A stretch of 64,000 nucleotides of DNA from contig NW_026251806.1 in the NCBI RefSeq assembly GCF_025024155.1, positions 1 to 64,000 of the forward strand, written 5' to 3'. The translations under genes were made by a program, and so were the position numbers. Below, in pieces: positions 11,187 through 25,638 of the stretch. Each line of letters begins with the position of its first letter. Position 1 is the first letter of the stretch. Source of the DNA: Gamsiella multidivaricata. Its lineage: Eukaryota; Mortierellomycota; Mortierellomycetes; Mortierellales; Mortierellaceae. The notes beneath the pieces are model-generated. The model saw only the letters and a list, made by a program, of their open reading frames with translations, was not told the DNA's origin and did no database searches.

Positions 11187-14100
11187 ATGGCTGACCATGT
11201 CTTGAATCCTCAGCCTTCACGCGGGCCGCTGCAAGAGTCCAGGAACCATAGTAACATTCAGCCCTCTCGGCAGTCTCTCTCCGAAAAACTAAATGGGCCT
11301 CTTGGCACTCACGCCGATTCTTCTTTCAAAGTGGGCCAGGAAAACATAATCCCGTTGACATACGTCTCATCCACCAACTTTCTTGTTCGGAAACCCAGTG
11401 CAGGGCACGCAACAATTGTTGGCGATAAGGGTTCCCAACGAAACAGGATTGCGCTGCAACAGAAGCCCTTCCCTGGTCCAAACCCACCCAACCTCAAGGA
11501 CCGCCATGTCTTGACTCAATCTTCGTCCAACCCATTGCTTAAGGTCAGACAGCTTACCACTGCCCCCAGCGCGAACTCGACATCATTCAAGGACCTCAAG
11601 CCCGAACAACCGACTCAATCTCAGGCTGCTCGAGGAGACTCTGTCACCAAAGCAGGACCTCGCACCCAATTGTTATCCCTTCCCAAGGCAGCGTCACGTT
11701 CTCAGACGCAACCCCACCCTCAGGCTGTACCGCGTCCTCCCCAATCGCAGGGTCCTATCTCAACGCAACCTCATCCTAATTCTCAGTTGCAATCACAGCC
11801 CCAGGTACCAACGCAACCGACTCAGCCCACACATTATCCGCACGGCACTGTCGAATGGATCCAGAGTCTAGTTAAAGTATTACCGACCTTCAAGTTTTAC
11901 TTTCACAATGTCGACCCTCTTCAAGTCAAGAAATTTGCAAAAACTCTTGCAGTATACAACGCCGTAAGTCACCATGCTTAGTCTTTCTGATGGGATCGAT
12001 GAAGATATGTTCACGACCGTTAATTTTACACACCGTATATACACTGTCGTGATTGCATAGACCGTAACGAAATTCTTTTCGAACGACGTGACCCATATTG
12101 TTACTACCAGTCCTATACCTAACAAGGATACCATTGCGCAAAATAAGCATATCAATCTAAAAAGCCATGCCCAGCCTCAACCCCCAAGCACCGCCCCGGG
12201 GAAGTTACCTCTCAAGCCGTCAACAATCACGCCCTCCCCGAGTGCCGAAAACAGCATTCTTGTGAAGGCGCTCAGCTTCGGTATAAAGATATGGAGCCTG
12301 AATCGGATGATCCATATTATGGGGCCTCTGTTGATCGAGCCGTTGACGCAGAACGAGAACCGAAATCTACAGGATTATCTTCAACACGAGAAGGTCTATG
12401 GGTTGACTACAACTCAGAACGACGATGCGTATAGACCGGAGTACCTTGTCCTCAGGAGAAATTACGTGCTGGTGGAGGATGTCACAGGACATTTCCAAAC
12501 GATCTTGGCGTATGACTATCCCAAAGATGCCGAAAAACCCTATCCGTGGCCAAGGATCTATGTTCAATCTACCCACAAAACACCCTTCGTATGTATCGAC
12601 AATCGATCAAAGGACGCGAAGGATACAAAAGAGGTTAAAGAGAGCAAGGACGCCAAGGATGCAGCCAAAGATGCAGCCAAGGATACATCCAAAACCAACG
12701 ACAATCACAATCACAATGATTATATCGCCGACAATAAGGAGAAAGGTAGCGAAAATGGAGAAGGATTTCCTCGAAACACGACTTCGAGGCCCATTTTACA
12801 GAGATCGCCATCGGCATCCGTTCTCGCTTCAGGTCTCGTCAATTCGATTACCTCCAACATCGTTTCGACAAGTTCAGCAGTCAACAAGACGCCGGCTATG
12901 CATGGCATTCGGAATATACAGGATCCTATTCTAGAGCAGCTTGGGAAGCGAGCCCTCAACGCCATCAAAGGGGAGGCAGGCATAGTGCCAGATATCAAGA
13001 AAACAGAGTTCGTGCGTCCAGCGAATGTACTTAAGCTGAGCAAACACAGCATACAATCAAATTCAGTCTTCAGCAAACGAGAGCCCTTAGGCACCATAGA
13101 CGTCAATGTAGCCGTCGCAAGACCAGGGCGGCCTGCTATCGCACCATTAGTGGCTGTCACTTCAGTTGAGGCACCGTCTCGCCAAAGCGTCCCAACCCAG
13201 GCAACCAGGGAATTACATGGACCGGTAAATGAACACTCATTGAAAGCCAATACAGTCAAGGAGCCCTCAGTTACTGCTACCGTCGTAAAGGATTATCGCA
13301 AGAAGGGCTACTGCGAGAATTGCCGAATGAATTTTGGCGATTTTGATAAGGTATGATATGGAATTTTGACAATGCTACATGGCTGCGCTATTATACGAGC
13401 GTGGCTAATGTCATCTCCTTCATTTCCGTCGTCTTTATCGGCGCAGCATATTGCCTCAGCTGAGCATCGACACCAAGCGCAAGAAAGAAATAAGTTCGAA
13501 CAACTGGATCAGCTTTTACACCTTCTCCAGCGGAAACCAAAAAAGCCAGTATCACAATGTAGCGTCCATGACACAACACAGGAAGAACGGCCTTCAAACT
13601 CGCTGTTGGAAAACGTGGAGAGGGCAGGCAAAGCAACCGGAATCGACGGTGATGGCAACATTATTGCGAAAGCATCGAGAGATCGCGAGACAAATGCTCT
13701 AAAGAAGGCCAGCGATCAACAAGAGCCCCGGCAATCAGGCAATCACGCCTCAGGAAGAGGCACTAGACACCCATCTGATAGAGTGGTTGCTGACTTGCAG
13801 TGTCAGGAGATAGCCAGAGTCGCAGTGAAAGACAAGGCTAAGGTCATCGATGCTGGCGAAGGAGGCGATAGGACTTCAATCGAGACCTGTGTGAGGCAAG
13901 TAAAGGCTGAGACGAAGATCCAGTATGAGCACAAAGGAGAGGATGATCAGCTATCCTCGGAGATGTTAAGGCTAGGTGTATCGGAGACAGGCGAAGAAGA
14001 GTGTTCGACACATGCGGCGGACACTGCTATCTTGACACCAGAGACTATATCAAATACGAATCCCAAGAGCGTGGATGACACATTTGTGCAAACGGATACA

Positions 14101-15423
14101 GATCACAACAATGGATTCTGGGCGCCGTTTTCTGACAGAGTATACGTTTCAGAGCCTAATCCAACGAGTCAAGTGGCGACCGATATTACACAGCCGGACG
14201 ACCGGTTTCTGGAGGATTCAGCTATTGGTTCACAGGTGTCAGAGGCCACAACCCCTATCTGTCTGCATCTACCCTCGACTAGCGTGTTTACAGACGGGGC
14301 TGAACCAGCAGCGACTCCTACGAAGGAGGACTGTGCATCAGAAGGATCGAGCGAAGGGGACAAAGATGGCTTGGAGGATGCTGTAAAGCTGCTGAAATCG
14401 CCGAGTGCCGGTAGAGGCGCTTTCGCTAGAGCCCAAGGCGCCGATCTGAGACGAGGGTTTGCATTTTCAGGCATCGAGACTGTATCGGCGCTCGGCAAGG
14501 GTTCTTTAAAGCGCAAACTGGAGGACATCCTGGCGGAGGAACAGGCAGCAGGAAGGAAAGAAGCCACAAAGGGGGCTGCCATCGACCTACCGAGCTCAAC
14601 GGCGTCTGTGATGTATGATGAAATGCTGCAGTCGAGGCTTTTGTTGCAGCCCGCTCCTCGCCAGTACCAGCACCCCACCCCACTACGTCTCGCATCGCTA
14701 AACCATGCTTCCCAATTTCGACATCCTCCGACATCGCCATTGCCATCATCACGCTTCTCCTCACCAACCAAATTCGAACTGCATCAGGGACGCGACCATA
14801 CACTACTACCGTCTCAGCCAGATCGGCATGCTGTTGACAGATCTCATTCTTGCAATGGCACTGATTCTGGCAGTCCTGTCCAGATACACCCATACTATGA
14901 AATGAACGGCAGCCCTCGAGGCGTACATCGTAGCGATGGACTACCGAGTACATTGCCCGCGTCGGGCTACAGTGACAACTATAGCAGCCAGCAGCTTCAT
15001 TATGCCAATCGTCGAGAGGATAGCGTCCGTGTATCAACCCCACTTCGTCAGGCGACTTCGAGTTTCCAATACCAGTATGATGTTCGAAACAGCAGATTTG
15101 GATCGCCATTTGCATTAATGGAATATCCCGACTCCTCGTCACCCATATCTTCGATGATGCCTTCTGGATTACAGCCGCCTTTGGACCCGAACTACTATGG
15201 CTCTGGGCCGTCATCTCCATCGCGCTCTCCCGGCCAGCGAATAGTGTACCGCAACCAGTTCTCCGTTATGTCGCATGCAGAACAGGAGCGCGAGCGCTGC
15301 TATCAGCACTACCATGGAAACCAACTGCCGGAACCAGCTGGACAAAAGAAGTTGAGGGGCGGGTCTAGTCTTCCGGATGAGTTTGATGAATACGGAGAGG
15401 GCTGCATGGTTTTCTTTGAATAG
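11187..15423 (+). CDS. DBF4: DBF4-type regulatory subunit of Cdc7 kinase
   Basis: Activator of Cdc7 kinase, which phosphorylates MCM helicase to fire replication origins. Exons 11187-11963, 12061-13350, 13447-15423 give 1347 aa, longer than yeast Dbf4 (~700 aa) because of disordered linkers. Motif N (BRCT-like) crosses the first intron: GTVEWIQSLVKVLPTFKF ... TVTKFFSNDVTHIVTT. Motif M is seen as EKPYPWPRIYVQS then TPFVCID. The C-terminal DBF4-type CCHH zinc finger crosses the second intron: KKGYCENCRMNFGDFDK joined to HIASAEHRHQA, giving C-x2-C ... H-x5-H. Between M and the finger is a Lys/Asp/Ala-rich repeat (12601-12705). The ~640 residues after the finger are low complexity and I recognise nothing in them. 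All three family motifs in order make the call firm. Confidence 0.93.
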
Positions 15424-15802
15424 AATATTTACCTCTTGTACACTAGCGTTTATTCGCGTGATCAAGGTTCATGCACAGGTGGCGCAGTCGCACAGCTTCA
15501 ATGCACAGACGCCCAGACCAAGAGCACAAAAAAATATATATTGCAAATGCTTTTTTTTTTTTTCTAAGTTTCAGTGTTGCTTGTATGACCAAGTGAATGC
15601 GCTTTTGTATTCGAAAAGCAAATTCATCTTCGGATTAGGGGTATGAAACTTGCTTTGTCGATCTGGAGTGATGGTTTCATTAGCAAATAAAGTACATGGT
15701 CATGACTGTCTCTATATTGAATTCGTGTACAGGAATGAATGAGTGAATGAATGAGTGAATGAATTAAGTAATTAATTGATTAATGGACCCTTGCTTGATT
15801 CT
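15424..15802. other. Convergent 3' region with GAAT-type minisatellite
   Basis: Space between the 3' ends of DBF4 (+) and the UNC80 homologue (-). It contains a T-run (about 15549-15563), an AATAAA at 15686-15691 that could serve DBF4, and an imperfect gaat/gagt tetranucleotide array at about 15733-15765. No gene is seen. Confidence 0.55.
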
Positions 15803-18800
15803 TCAAGGGATATTTCTTTTTTGGCTGCCCTCGGTTCCTGCATCGACATTGAGTCCCAGTCCCACTATGGCGGATGGTTGGCTGTCTGGAGCGTTGCTCG
15901 ACCGACTCTTGTACGGCAGAGTCATTTGAACAGGCGCAGAGGAACTTGAATCGAGTTCCTCTTCTTTTTCCTCTTCTTTTTCTTCTTTTTCCTCTTCATC
16001 TTCTTCCACAGTTGCCACAGGACTGATGCTGATCGATGAATAGCCCAGAGTCCGGCTCGCACCTTGGTTTGTCGAAGATCCACTGAGCCCAGAAGTTGAT
16101 GATAACAAGGATGGACTCAACGATACTGCCGATACTGTAGACGTCAGCTGCGGGGGAGGCGAAGAGAGCGTGATGGATAGGATTGGGGGCGTGCTCATAC
16201 GAGCGGGCGAACGTCTTCCCTCTGAAGCAACCAGCGCAGCTGGGTAAGTGGTTGAGATAGGAACATTATTAGTGCTACTGCCAACACCGGCGGTGTTATC
16301 CATGGAAGGTAGCCGCTGGAAAATCACACTCTTGGACCGTCGTTCCTTAGCAACGTTGTGTGGAGATGACCCAACCCTGTAAGGGGAAACATCTTCGGAT
16401 TCTGGACGATGCGCACTCGTCCGGAACAGATGCTCCCCGCCATCCAGCGCCGATGGAAGTGGATGGATGGGAGATGGAGCGAGATAAGATTGATCCTGGA
16501 TGGTAATTGAAGGGGTTGTTCGACTGGGAACCGTCAGACTCGATGTGCTGACACGGGCTTGATTATTTGGCTGGACTTCAGAGGCTCCTTCCGTCTGGTG
16601 TCCATCATGCTGCGTAGGTTGGTATTCATCGGTGACAGCAGCCATCTCGGTTGGCGGGACGACCGGGATAGCAGCTGTTGCTACACTACCTGAGGCAGCA
16701 GCAGTAGCAGATGGAGGCGGTGCATAACCGATCGAAAATACCGAAGGGAAGCAAGCCAGAACGATCCGTGTCTCCTCTTCAATGTTCTGAATAAATATCT
16801 TAGTCCTTGCATGAATGCACGCCACCCTGTAATTTTCCTGCTCCTCGGACGAAATACTCGGCCGCCTACCAAGAGCTATCCCTCCGCTCACCAAACTGAC
16901 TCCGTCTTCAGTGTTCCGACTATCCATGCGCCTAATTAGATGCACATTGTGCTGTGTATGAGGATTCGGACTTTGGACAGAGGCTGATGGTAGCTCGGCT
17001 GACGCCTGAAGTTGCGGACTAGGATCTGCTTTTGGCGGTGCGGTCGTGATAATCCTTGGCTTTAGAATGCTGCGATTCTTCTTGACTGGCATGCAGGGGA
17101 TGCCGACTGCTGTCAGGATAGCCGATGCTGGAGAGGATGGCTCCCCAGCCTGCTGGTTTAGCGCAGTCGGAGGGTTGCCAAGAATAAAGCTGCGTCCGCC
17201 ACTCGCATTTTCCGAACTGCTCCAGGGCGAGGATACGCCCATACTGCTCGTAATGACGTTCAAGGTGGGTCTACTGTTGGTTTCCGGAGTGGTCCCGGGT
17301 ACAGTTAACGTCATCGAATGTTGGGCTGCTGATGGACTCTGTATTGCTGAGTCCGGCAATGGCAGCGCTGGCGCCTTGAGCGCAGCCTCTCTGGCCAAAA
17401 ACATAGATCCGAATCCGGGGCTGACAGGCTGTCTCTCGTATTTTCCTGGTTGTAGAAACTGATGTTCGTTGTTGTGGCTGGAACCTACGTTGGGAAACTG
17501 AGACGAGTCCCGTCGATCGGTGTACCGAGCCATAGACGGCGACAGGCCAGTCGATACCAATGCCGTCCTCTTTTCCGGATACATGGGCACTCCACACTCC
17601 GTAGCCATCGTCATCCCATCTGAGGATGTATTGAGCATTGCCCTGACGTGAGCTAGAGATCTGTTGGCACGGTCGACAAGGACTTTTGGCAGAGTATCCT
17701 CAGCATTCTTTGCTTCAGACTCTGTTTTATGATGCCTGCCATGGCCACGCAATTGAGTTCGAGGAGTCTTGGGCATCGTGGCGTTCACATTGCCGCCTTG
17801 TTCAGAGGTCTCAGACATGAAGCTGTGCTGATGCTGGTGTTCTGCGGAGTACAAGTGAGGCGACATGGACGTTGCAAGGCCCTGAAGCGGTCTCTCGATC
17901 GCTGTGAACGCACTCATGGTATGAGTGGGTTTGCTCCAGCTTTTCCACTGCTTCCGGCGATCCGCCCGCTGCTGTTGCCCGACAATCTCGGAGTCTCGGC
18001 CATGAAAACCTTCGTTTGTTCCACCATCGCCTCTGAGATGCAATGGCGACATCCACGGCGATGACCCTCCAGATGCAGAGTTGCCTGAAGGAGGAGCTGC
18101 GGGAGAAGGCCAATAAAATGCTGGGAAATTTGGTCCCGAGCTATTAGTTGATCGACCGAGACGCGCTGACAGTGCCTGGGACTGGTGATCCTTCATCAGG
18201 CGAAGTTGATCCATAAGAAAAGGACGCATCATGATCATAAGAGGTACGCGACTGAAAAGGATCGTCTCTGCAAATGTCCAAAGTAGATATCCAAGAGCAG
18301 TTGCGGGGACATTTTCTTTAGCGACGTTGGGACCTAAGACAGGTATTATGTCGCTTGTGGAACGGAAAAACCCTGGGAATGGAGATAGTCCGCCTCCCGT
18401 GTGCCTCACATCGGGTGTGCGGGGACCATCCAGACGTGGAGTCGCAGGAAAGGGAGTGGCAATGCTGGGCGAGGATGGGCCAGAGCCACCATGGCTAGTT
18501 TGGTGGCCATGTTTCATGGTAACTTGTCCCAAGAGAGAGCTCGTCAAATGGGCATGGACCGAAAAGTAACGCTTCACGATGTTGAAGATATCCAGCCAGC
18601 AGCCAGGGTAGTATGAAAGATATCGCTCTGCTCGGACAATGATGATACGAAGTGCAATGAAATCCACCAAAAGTCCTGGAGACGCATTCATAGTGTGCTC
18701 TGGCTGATGATGTTGGTCGTCCACGGGTTGGTCATCCTTGTGTGCATGAGGTGAGATTCTAGATTGAGCAGGTGTTTGGGACATGACACTGGCGGAGAGC

Positions 18801-21800
18801 GGCAATCCGACAGAAGGAGCGAGCTGCTGTGGCGACATCGGTCCGGATACGTCGAAGGATGACCTCTTCCTGCCCACCCTGGCAGCATTGAGGACCGGAG
18901 CAAACAGCCCTGTCGTCCGGGAGGATCTCCGTAAGGCCGGGTAGTACTCAGCAGCCTTAACGGTGAGACCAAGCATCCTTAACCAAAACTGCATCTCCAA
19001 AATGTCCATGCAGTTAGATTGAAAGCGAGTTTTGAAGCGGAGGCACATTGGGACAATGACGTATGCCATGAAACGAGGTGTTGGAGTAGCTTGCTCGAGT
19101 TCAGAGATCGTGTCCATATCCGCGTTACTGATCATTGAAAGGATCAAATCCACTAGGCTGCTGCAGAATTTGGCCTGAGAGACATGCACGGAATCCGTAA
19201 TCCAGTGGCCTTTCGCAGCCAGTGCAAGACCTGGACCGACAACCCTATCATGGAATACATGGGCCAGCTCGGGATATCCTCGCAAATATCGTCGGTCGTC
19301 CTCCGCAACGAGCAATAGTCCATCTAGAAATCCAGAAAAATCAATCGACTTGTAGTGCGTTCGAAGAAAGCCCGCAATCTGGACCACCAGATACAGCATT
19401 GCACGACATCCCTGTTGCAGGCTGTGCGCCGAAAGAATAACGCTACGGATATAATCCTTGACCCACTCCATGGTACATGGAATCTTTAGCGATGTGTAAT
19501 CTTTGACGATGGACCGTACTAAGCCCGCCATTTGCTGGTGCTGACTGTCCGCCAATTGACCGCCACGATCGCAGAACAACTGGATGAGACACAGAAACTC
19601 ATGTTTGATTGCAACACGATCATTTTGGGCCCAGGTTTTGCCCTTGACAGCTTGGTTCTTAGCCAGAGGACTCGGGAAGAGCGCGAACCGGCTGACATCA
19701 CATTTGCCGTCCTCAGTGTCTTGAGTTTGCCTGGGAACGACAGGAGGGGGAACAAAGGATTGAGGCAAAAGCGGTTTCGAGGATCTGGCAAATTTGGAAA
19801 TCGCCTCGATAAGGCTATCCAGTCCACTGGTCATCAATTGTGGTTCTCTTTCCAGAAAGAATGGCATAATTTGCCTTAGAACGCGGACAAACTGCTCGGA
19901 TCGAACGGAACCAGGATCGAAGGCAATGACTGCAAGAAACAGCTTGATTGAATCAGCAATGGTAAACTCCCGCTTGTGAAGCAGGTTGCTGCTTTGAAAA
20001 AGTTTCGAGTCCTTTGGAATGAAAGGGGACATCCAGTCTGGAATTGCGAGTTGAGGTCCGCCATAGCTGCTGCTTTCATGATAGGGCTCTGCTAGCGATG
20101 GAACTCCAAGGGCTTTCGAGTGGTAGGTAGTCGTCGGCTGGTGAAGCGCTTCCAAGAACCCGAATAGACATGTTGCCATAATGTCCGCTTGTTGGCTGGA
20201 CATGTTGCGTAGCATCAGAGGCACGACCGCCCCCAGACTCTGGAGAACGAACGCTTCTTGATGAAGCAGATAAAACCGGTAGAAAGCGGCGTCGATTGTG
20301 TCCTGCACAACGCGTATCGTCGAAGAATCGCAATAGATCTTAAACAGAGCTGGAAATATTAGCATATAGCCATTCTGCAGCGCGAAAAAACGCCTGAGAC
20401 GAGTTGCTGCCGTGATATAGATATCCAGTGCCTGCCCAACAATGCCCAGGTCATCACCATGCTCCAGCAAGATCACGTTGACGCCGTTGAAGATATTCAT
20501 GAGTTCTAAACGTTCGGCGTCATCCTTTTGCATGCGCTGAATCAGATTGAGAATGAAACACAGCCAGGCTCGTGCGCGCAGAGATGATAGACCACGAATG
20601 CCTCGATCCTGAAGTGACATGGCCGTGACAAAACGCGTCTTGACCTTGAACACGTCTGGAAGGTACTGATTATCCTCCAGCTTGGGATTGATGGCGGATT
20701 CCGACGCATCGAGTCTTGGCATCCTGCTAAATCGACCAATACTGTTCTTGATATCGGGAGCCTCCAGAGGAAACCGGACGAGAAAGTTCGTCATGAATTG
20801 GATCTGGTTGGTGTTGATAATTGTCATCTGGAACAACTGGCGAGGGACGGCCAGCAGCGCTAGAACGTTGCCTGTATTCGAAAGTCCGTGAGGAAACATG
20901 GACTCGGGTGTGATATTGGATCTGAACCAGAAACGACCCAGGTTCGAAAAAAAGACGTCGATTTTGTTCCTCTTGAGATCCTTGAAGACAATGTCATTGG
21001 TGGACGACACAATATCAGCCAGGAGGGGAAGAACAGCCTCTATCATATCCATTCCTAATGGCCTCGAGCTCCTCTGATACCACTTGAGCAGGCCCAAAAG
21101 GTGATTGAACAGCGCAAAAGAGAAACCAGGTGGCAATTTAGAACTTGAACTGAGGAGCAGATGGAGTCGAGAGATAAGGGCCTTTTGTCGCTCCGGTTTT
21201 GCCTGAACAATTTCCGCAAGCAGCCATCGGACAAATACAACCGGCTCGTTTCGGATATAATTGGAAAGAAAATCGATGGCTGCTGAACGGACGCCAACCG
21301 TGCTGTCGTCCAGCAGATCAATAGTCGCCATGTTGAGAGAGTTGAGGACTGGAACCAGCACAGTAGCGTGTCTGTCTTTAGGGATCACTGTGTGAGTTCG
21401 CCCAAAGTTTGTCTTGTTCTCAAAGTCTTCGTCTAGATAGCCGGTCCATGACAACATCAGTGGCGTCTGGGCACGCCTCATCATCTCTTTCTCGAGTCGA
21501 CCTCTTTCGCCCCACCCAAGTTCCTCGAAACGGTTTCGAATGTCGACAGGAAAATTGCCAACGCTCTTCAATTCCGTTAGCCATCGCGGCTCGTCCATCG
21601 TGTACCGGTTGCTGCCAACTTCAGAGGAGACGAATGGGACCTGTACGTTTATGGCGCGAAATGGACCTCGTGCAGAAGGGTCAATGACGTACGGCTGCAG
21701 CAATAGCTCGTTACGATGTTCGAAAATAGCACTGAGCCTCTCCACAGTCGACAGACGTTTGAAGGGATCCTCACTATTGAAGCGGAGGAAATTATTAAAT

Positions 21801-24800
21801 GTTAGCTATTTATAATCTGCGATGAGTAATGAAATCAACCTACATATTCTACCGCAACATACCTGCTCAAGTCGCGTGAGATTATAGAGTAGATCGTTTT
21901 GGGCGCGATATCAGCGCACTTGACGAACAAAAACGCCGCGGACGACACCACTTTAGGATGAGACTCAAGTAGATAGACATTCCACAGTGGTTCAATAAGT
22001 TTGAGGTACTCGCTGACTTGGATGGCTGAATGGACAGTGATGAGCAGCTTCAGAGTCGCCACTGTTTCGTCCATCCTGATATCCCCCATTCGGCTCAGTC
22101 GTTTCGGCTGCAATAGAACATTGCTCTTGGCTGGCACGTTGGCGGTTTTGGATAGCTCTGTGGTGCTTTCGCGTCCCTTAGTCGTATTTGAGTTCGTCTC
22201 GTTAGAGTGATTAGTTGTATTCGTGACCTTGACGGTATATCGGTCTTTTCGCTAATGTTTAAAGCGGGATTTTGTGAGGATGGAATTTGATAAGGAAATC
22301 ACCTCCCAGTTATTAAAGATATTGCGGCATACCTCGCCCACTAAACTGTCCACGCTGCTATAGATGTGCTTGATACGCAGACGCATGGTTTCTGGGATGG
22401 CATAAGGACCACCTTTCGCGTTTCCTGCTCCTGCCGGCGCCTTATAGTTGATGGCCCAATCTAGTATCCGTGGAAGCCAGCCGGGTCTGCCGTGTAGAGA
22501 ATAGATGTTAAAGAAAAATCCGCTGTAATGTGCCACAATGGATAATCATATCAAGCTCGTCTGAGCGACGGCGCCTACCTGTGGATAGTTTTACACAGCA
22601 TACGAATCTCGTAAAAAATCCGACACTGCAAAACGCGCATAGGCCGGGGGACAAGAATTTTCTTTTCCTAAAACAGATGGCGATCGTCATTAATATATGC
22701 TGAATATCTGGCACCGGCTGTCTTATAACAGCTTAGAAAGAAGGATCAAAGATTATGCTATACATACCTTAGACAAAAGGTACAAGCCCAGCTTCCTCTC
22801 CAGGTCGATCAGAAACATTTTTCCGACCTCGACTTGATATTTGTCCCCGCTCCTCGCGAGCCTCTTGATTGCATAGATAAATTCTAGGACGATGACGCAT
22901 TGACCAACAGTGCAAGACCCCCACTTCAGCGTCTGAGTGTGAGGATCGTTCCTTGGTCGTTCAGGGCCAACGTCCGTCATGGCGATGACAGATAACATAT
23001 CGGCATCCCTCATATAGAGATCTACTAAGCCCATATGTATCTCCAAACAGGAAAGGACACACAGGTAATCCGTGACAAACTGAGTGGAATCTGAAGCCAC
23101 GCATGCGATCATGGGCTTGTAGAATGCTGCACGATGCACTGTAGAAAGTTGCCGCAGTAGCCTCGACAAACGCTCGCTCGGTTCTGGCTGATGAGCGACA
23201 AGCTTCTGTTTTAATTAAAAAATATAAAATAAAATAGAATAAAAAGGTGTTATAATTGGATCCAAGGACAACAGACGTGTATACAGAATATGCTTAAACA
23301 TACATTGAAAAAGGTGTTCAGCGTCGCGGCTAGTATGGGTGAGCTCATCTCGTTGACGGACCCAAGAACAACCCGATGGTATAAGCTAACCAGCCTCCGG
23401 AATGATATGTTTTCGACCTAGAAGGTAAGACTTGGAGTGTTAACAGACTCTGTTCATAGCAATGAAAAATAAAAATATTAATAAAAAATGTAACAGAGCC
23501 CATCGACATTTGAACCGTCGTTACCTCTGCCTTTAGTTGCTGCGTAATGATATCTCGGTGCCCGTTTTCCCAAAGAGCATCAAAGTAAGACCGCGCGCGC
23601 TGTAGTAATGGATTTGAACGCTCGCCCATTGTGCGGTTTGGATCATGTGGTGGCATTGAGCGCGCCTGGAAATATTCCCCGCTGACTTTGGGGCTGAGGG
23701 GTGATCTTGGGGGCGTCCTTGAGAGATTCTCTGGTTCGTGTTCAGTGGATACTGAAGCGCGAGGACTTGCTTCTTGGATATCTTTTGATATTGCCAGGTT
23801 CTCCGAGAATATTCTCTCGTGTTGCAGATCCTCAGGGAACTCGATGGAGAATATCATCAGGACAAATTTTAAGAGCATCGCAATTGCATAATCGGAGACA
23901 AACCCGCTCAGTCCAGCTGGCGGAAGATATTCCTCAAGAATCGTTGTCAGATCGAGAATAAGCGACCTTGTTGATTCCGATCCGTCCATGTAGGCGACGG
24001 GGGCGCTCAAGACCAGCTCGCTCGCCGCCTGCCCAAAGATGAGCACCGCTTCATCCAATGCCAATGGATACTCGGAGACCGGCTCTACCCAATATCTCTA
24101 CGAATATATAAGATAAGGTAGTTAGTAAGCATGAAGGATTTACAAAATGCTAATTTGCATATATCCTGTGTATCGATTCTTACAGGTATCATCTCATGGA
24201 CCAGATAACGGACCATGTCGTGATCGCGCAATCGTAAGCATTCAATAAGACCCTTTAGAAAGGCGGCCTGCGCGAGGTACTCCTGCAAATGCTGATCACT
24301 GCCGACGTTCTCGCCGATGCCCAAATCTCCGATGCGCATGCGATCCATCACGCTTGTTACCAGCGTAATGATTCGGACGTCCTGAGTCTCCTGGGGGTAT
24401 TTCGCCTGCTCGCTGAGTAGCTTTACCAATGATGCTAAGAGTGCCTGAATATTCCGTGACGATAGCGGTACTGTTGCCGTGAGCGTATTGGGTCTCAGAA
24501 GCTCCTGTATAGTAGCAATGACTCGATCCTTGAAGGGAAAACAAATGCCAGAATTTAGTCCGCTGATAAAGCCGCCTCACATCAACAAAGCTTGTGCAGC
24601 CCTTGCCCCGATTCCCATACTACCTTCTTGCATGAGTATTTGAGTGAAAGGAGACTAAGACACCAAAGCACATCCTGCATGTCTTCTGGTTCGCTTTGCA
24701 GTGGATATTGCTGTCTCATCTGGTCAAACAGATTTAGTACAGTGGTGGAATCGACACCTGTCCATGACAACATTGCACAAAATTAATTTCCGTGAAAGAA

Positions 24801-25600
24801 TGAGCTTTCTGGCGTGGTATCCCTAATGCACCTTGAATAGCAATACATACGGGACAATGGCTCTGAGCGATCGGCTTGCAGCATCCTGGACATGGCTCGA
24901 AGAATCTCTGTTTTACAAGGAATCTCCACCGTAAGACTCTTCCATCGCGTAAGAATATCCGATAGCTCCTCGATGAAGGTCCTATCCACAGCATTCGCTT
25001 CCTGAGTTGCCAAAAGGTTGTATGGCGCTCCTGGAATCATGCCTCTTGTGCCAGTGCCGATCCTTGCCACTGCTCGAGATCTCGGTTGGGTCTGCTCATT
25101 GCTATGCCTAGACAATGCCTTTTCAATTTCCTTCTCCATCCTTCGGAGCTGTGTCCTTTGAACGACAACTGTCCTGAAGCCAAGTACGTTACGGATTCCA
25201 CTGGAGACGGTCCCTGAGCTCTCTGCGGGCGGATAGGTCCTCGACTGATCGGTGCCTTGCGCCGTGGTAGGGCGCAAGGTACTGCTTAGTGGAAGCTGCT
25301 GCTTTAAGTCTAAAGGCGTCTGGGCACTCAGAGAAGAGGGCTGGGACGTCAGGCTGGTATGTACGATGTTATCGTTGCCAATCATCTTTTGCCGCACTCG
25401 GGCCCAGTTCCGATCTACGGCCCGTATCGACGCAGCAACTTCGGGTGGCCGTTGATCCTGCACTGGGTGCCGTGCGGAAGGGCGGGTGCTGTCTGAGGAG
25501 GACATGGTATAAGGTAACGCTGAAGGAGACTCCACTGCAGTCTGGGCCTTATCGGGCGCTATTACAGCCAATTGGGCTAGTATGCTGCTGCTACTATCGC

Positions 25601-25638
<38 letters not shown>

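Noticed and set aside
14426..15220. Minus-strand open frame of 264 codons
   Set aside because: It is fully antisense to the third DBF4 exon; composition (Cys/His/Ser mixtures) is typical of a shadow frame and no motif appears.
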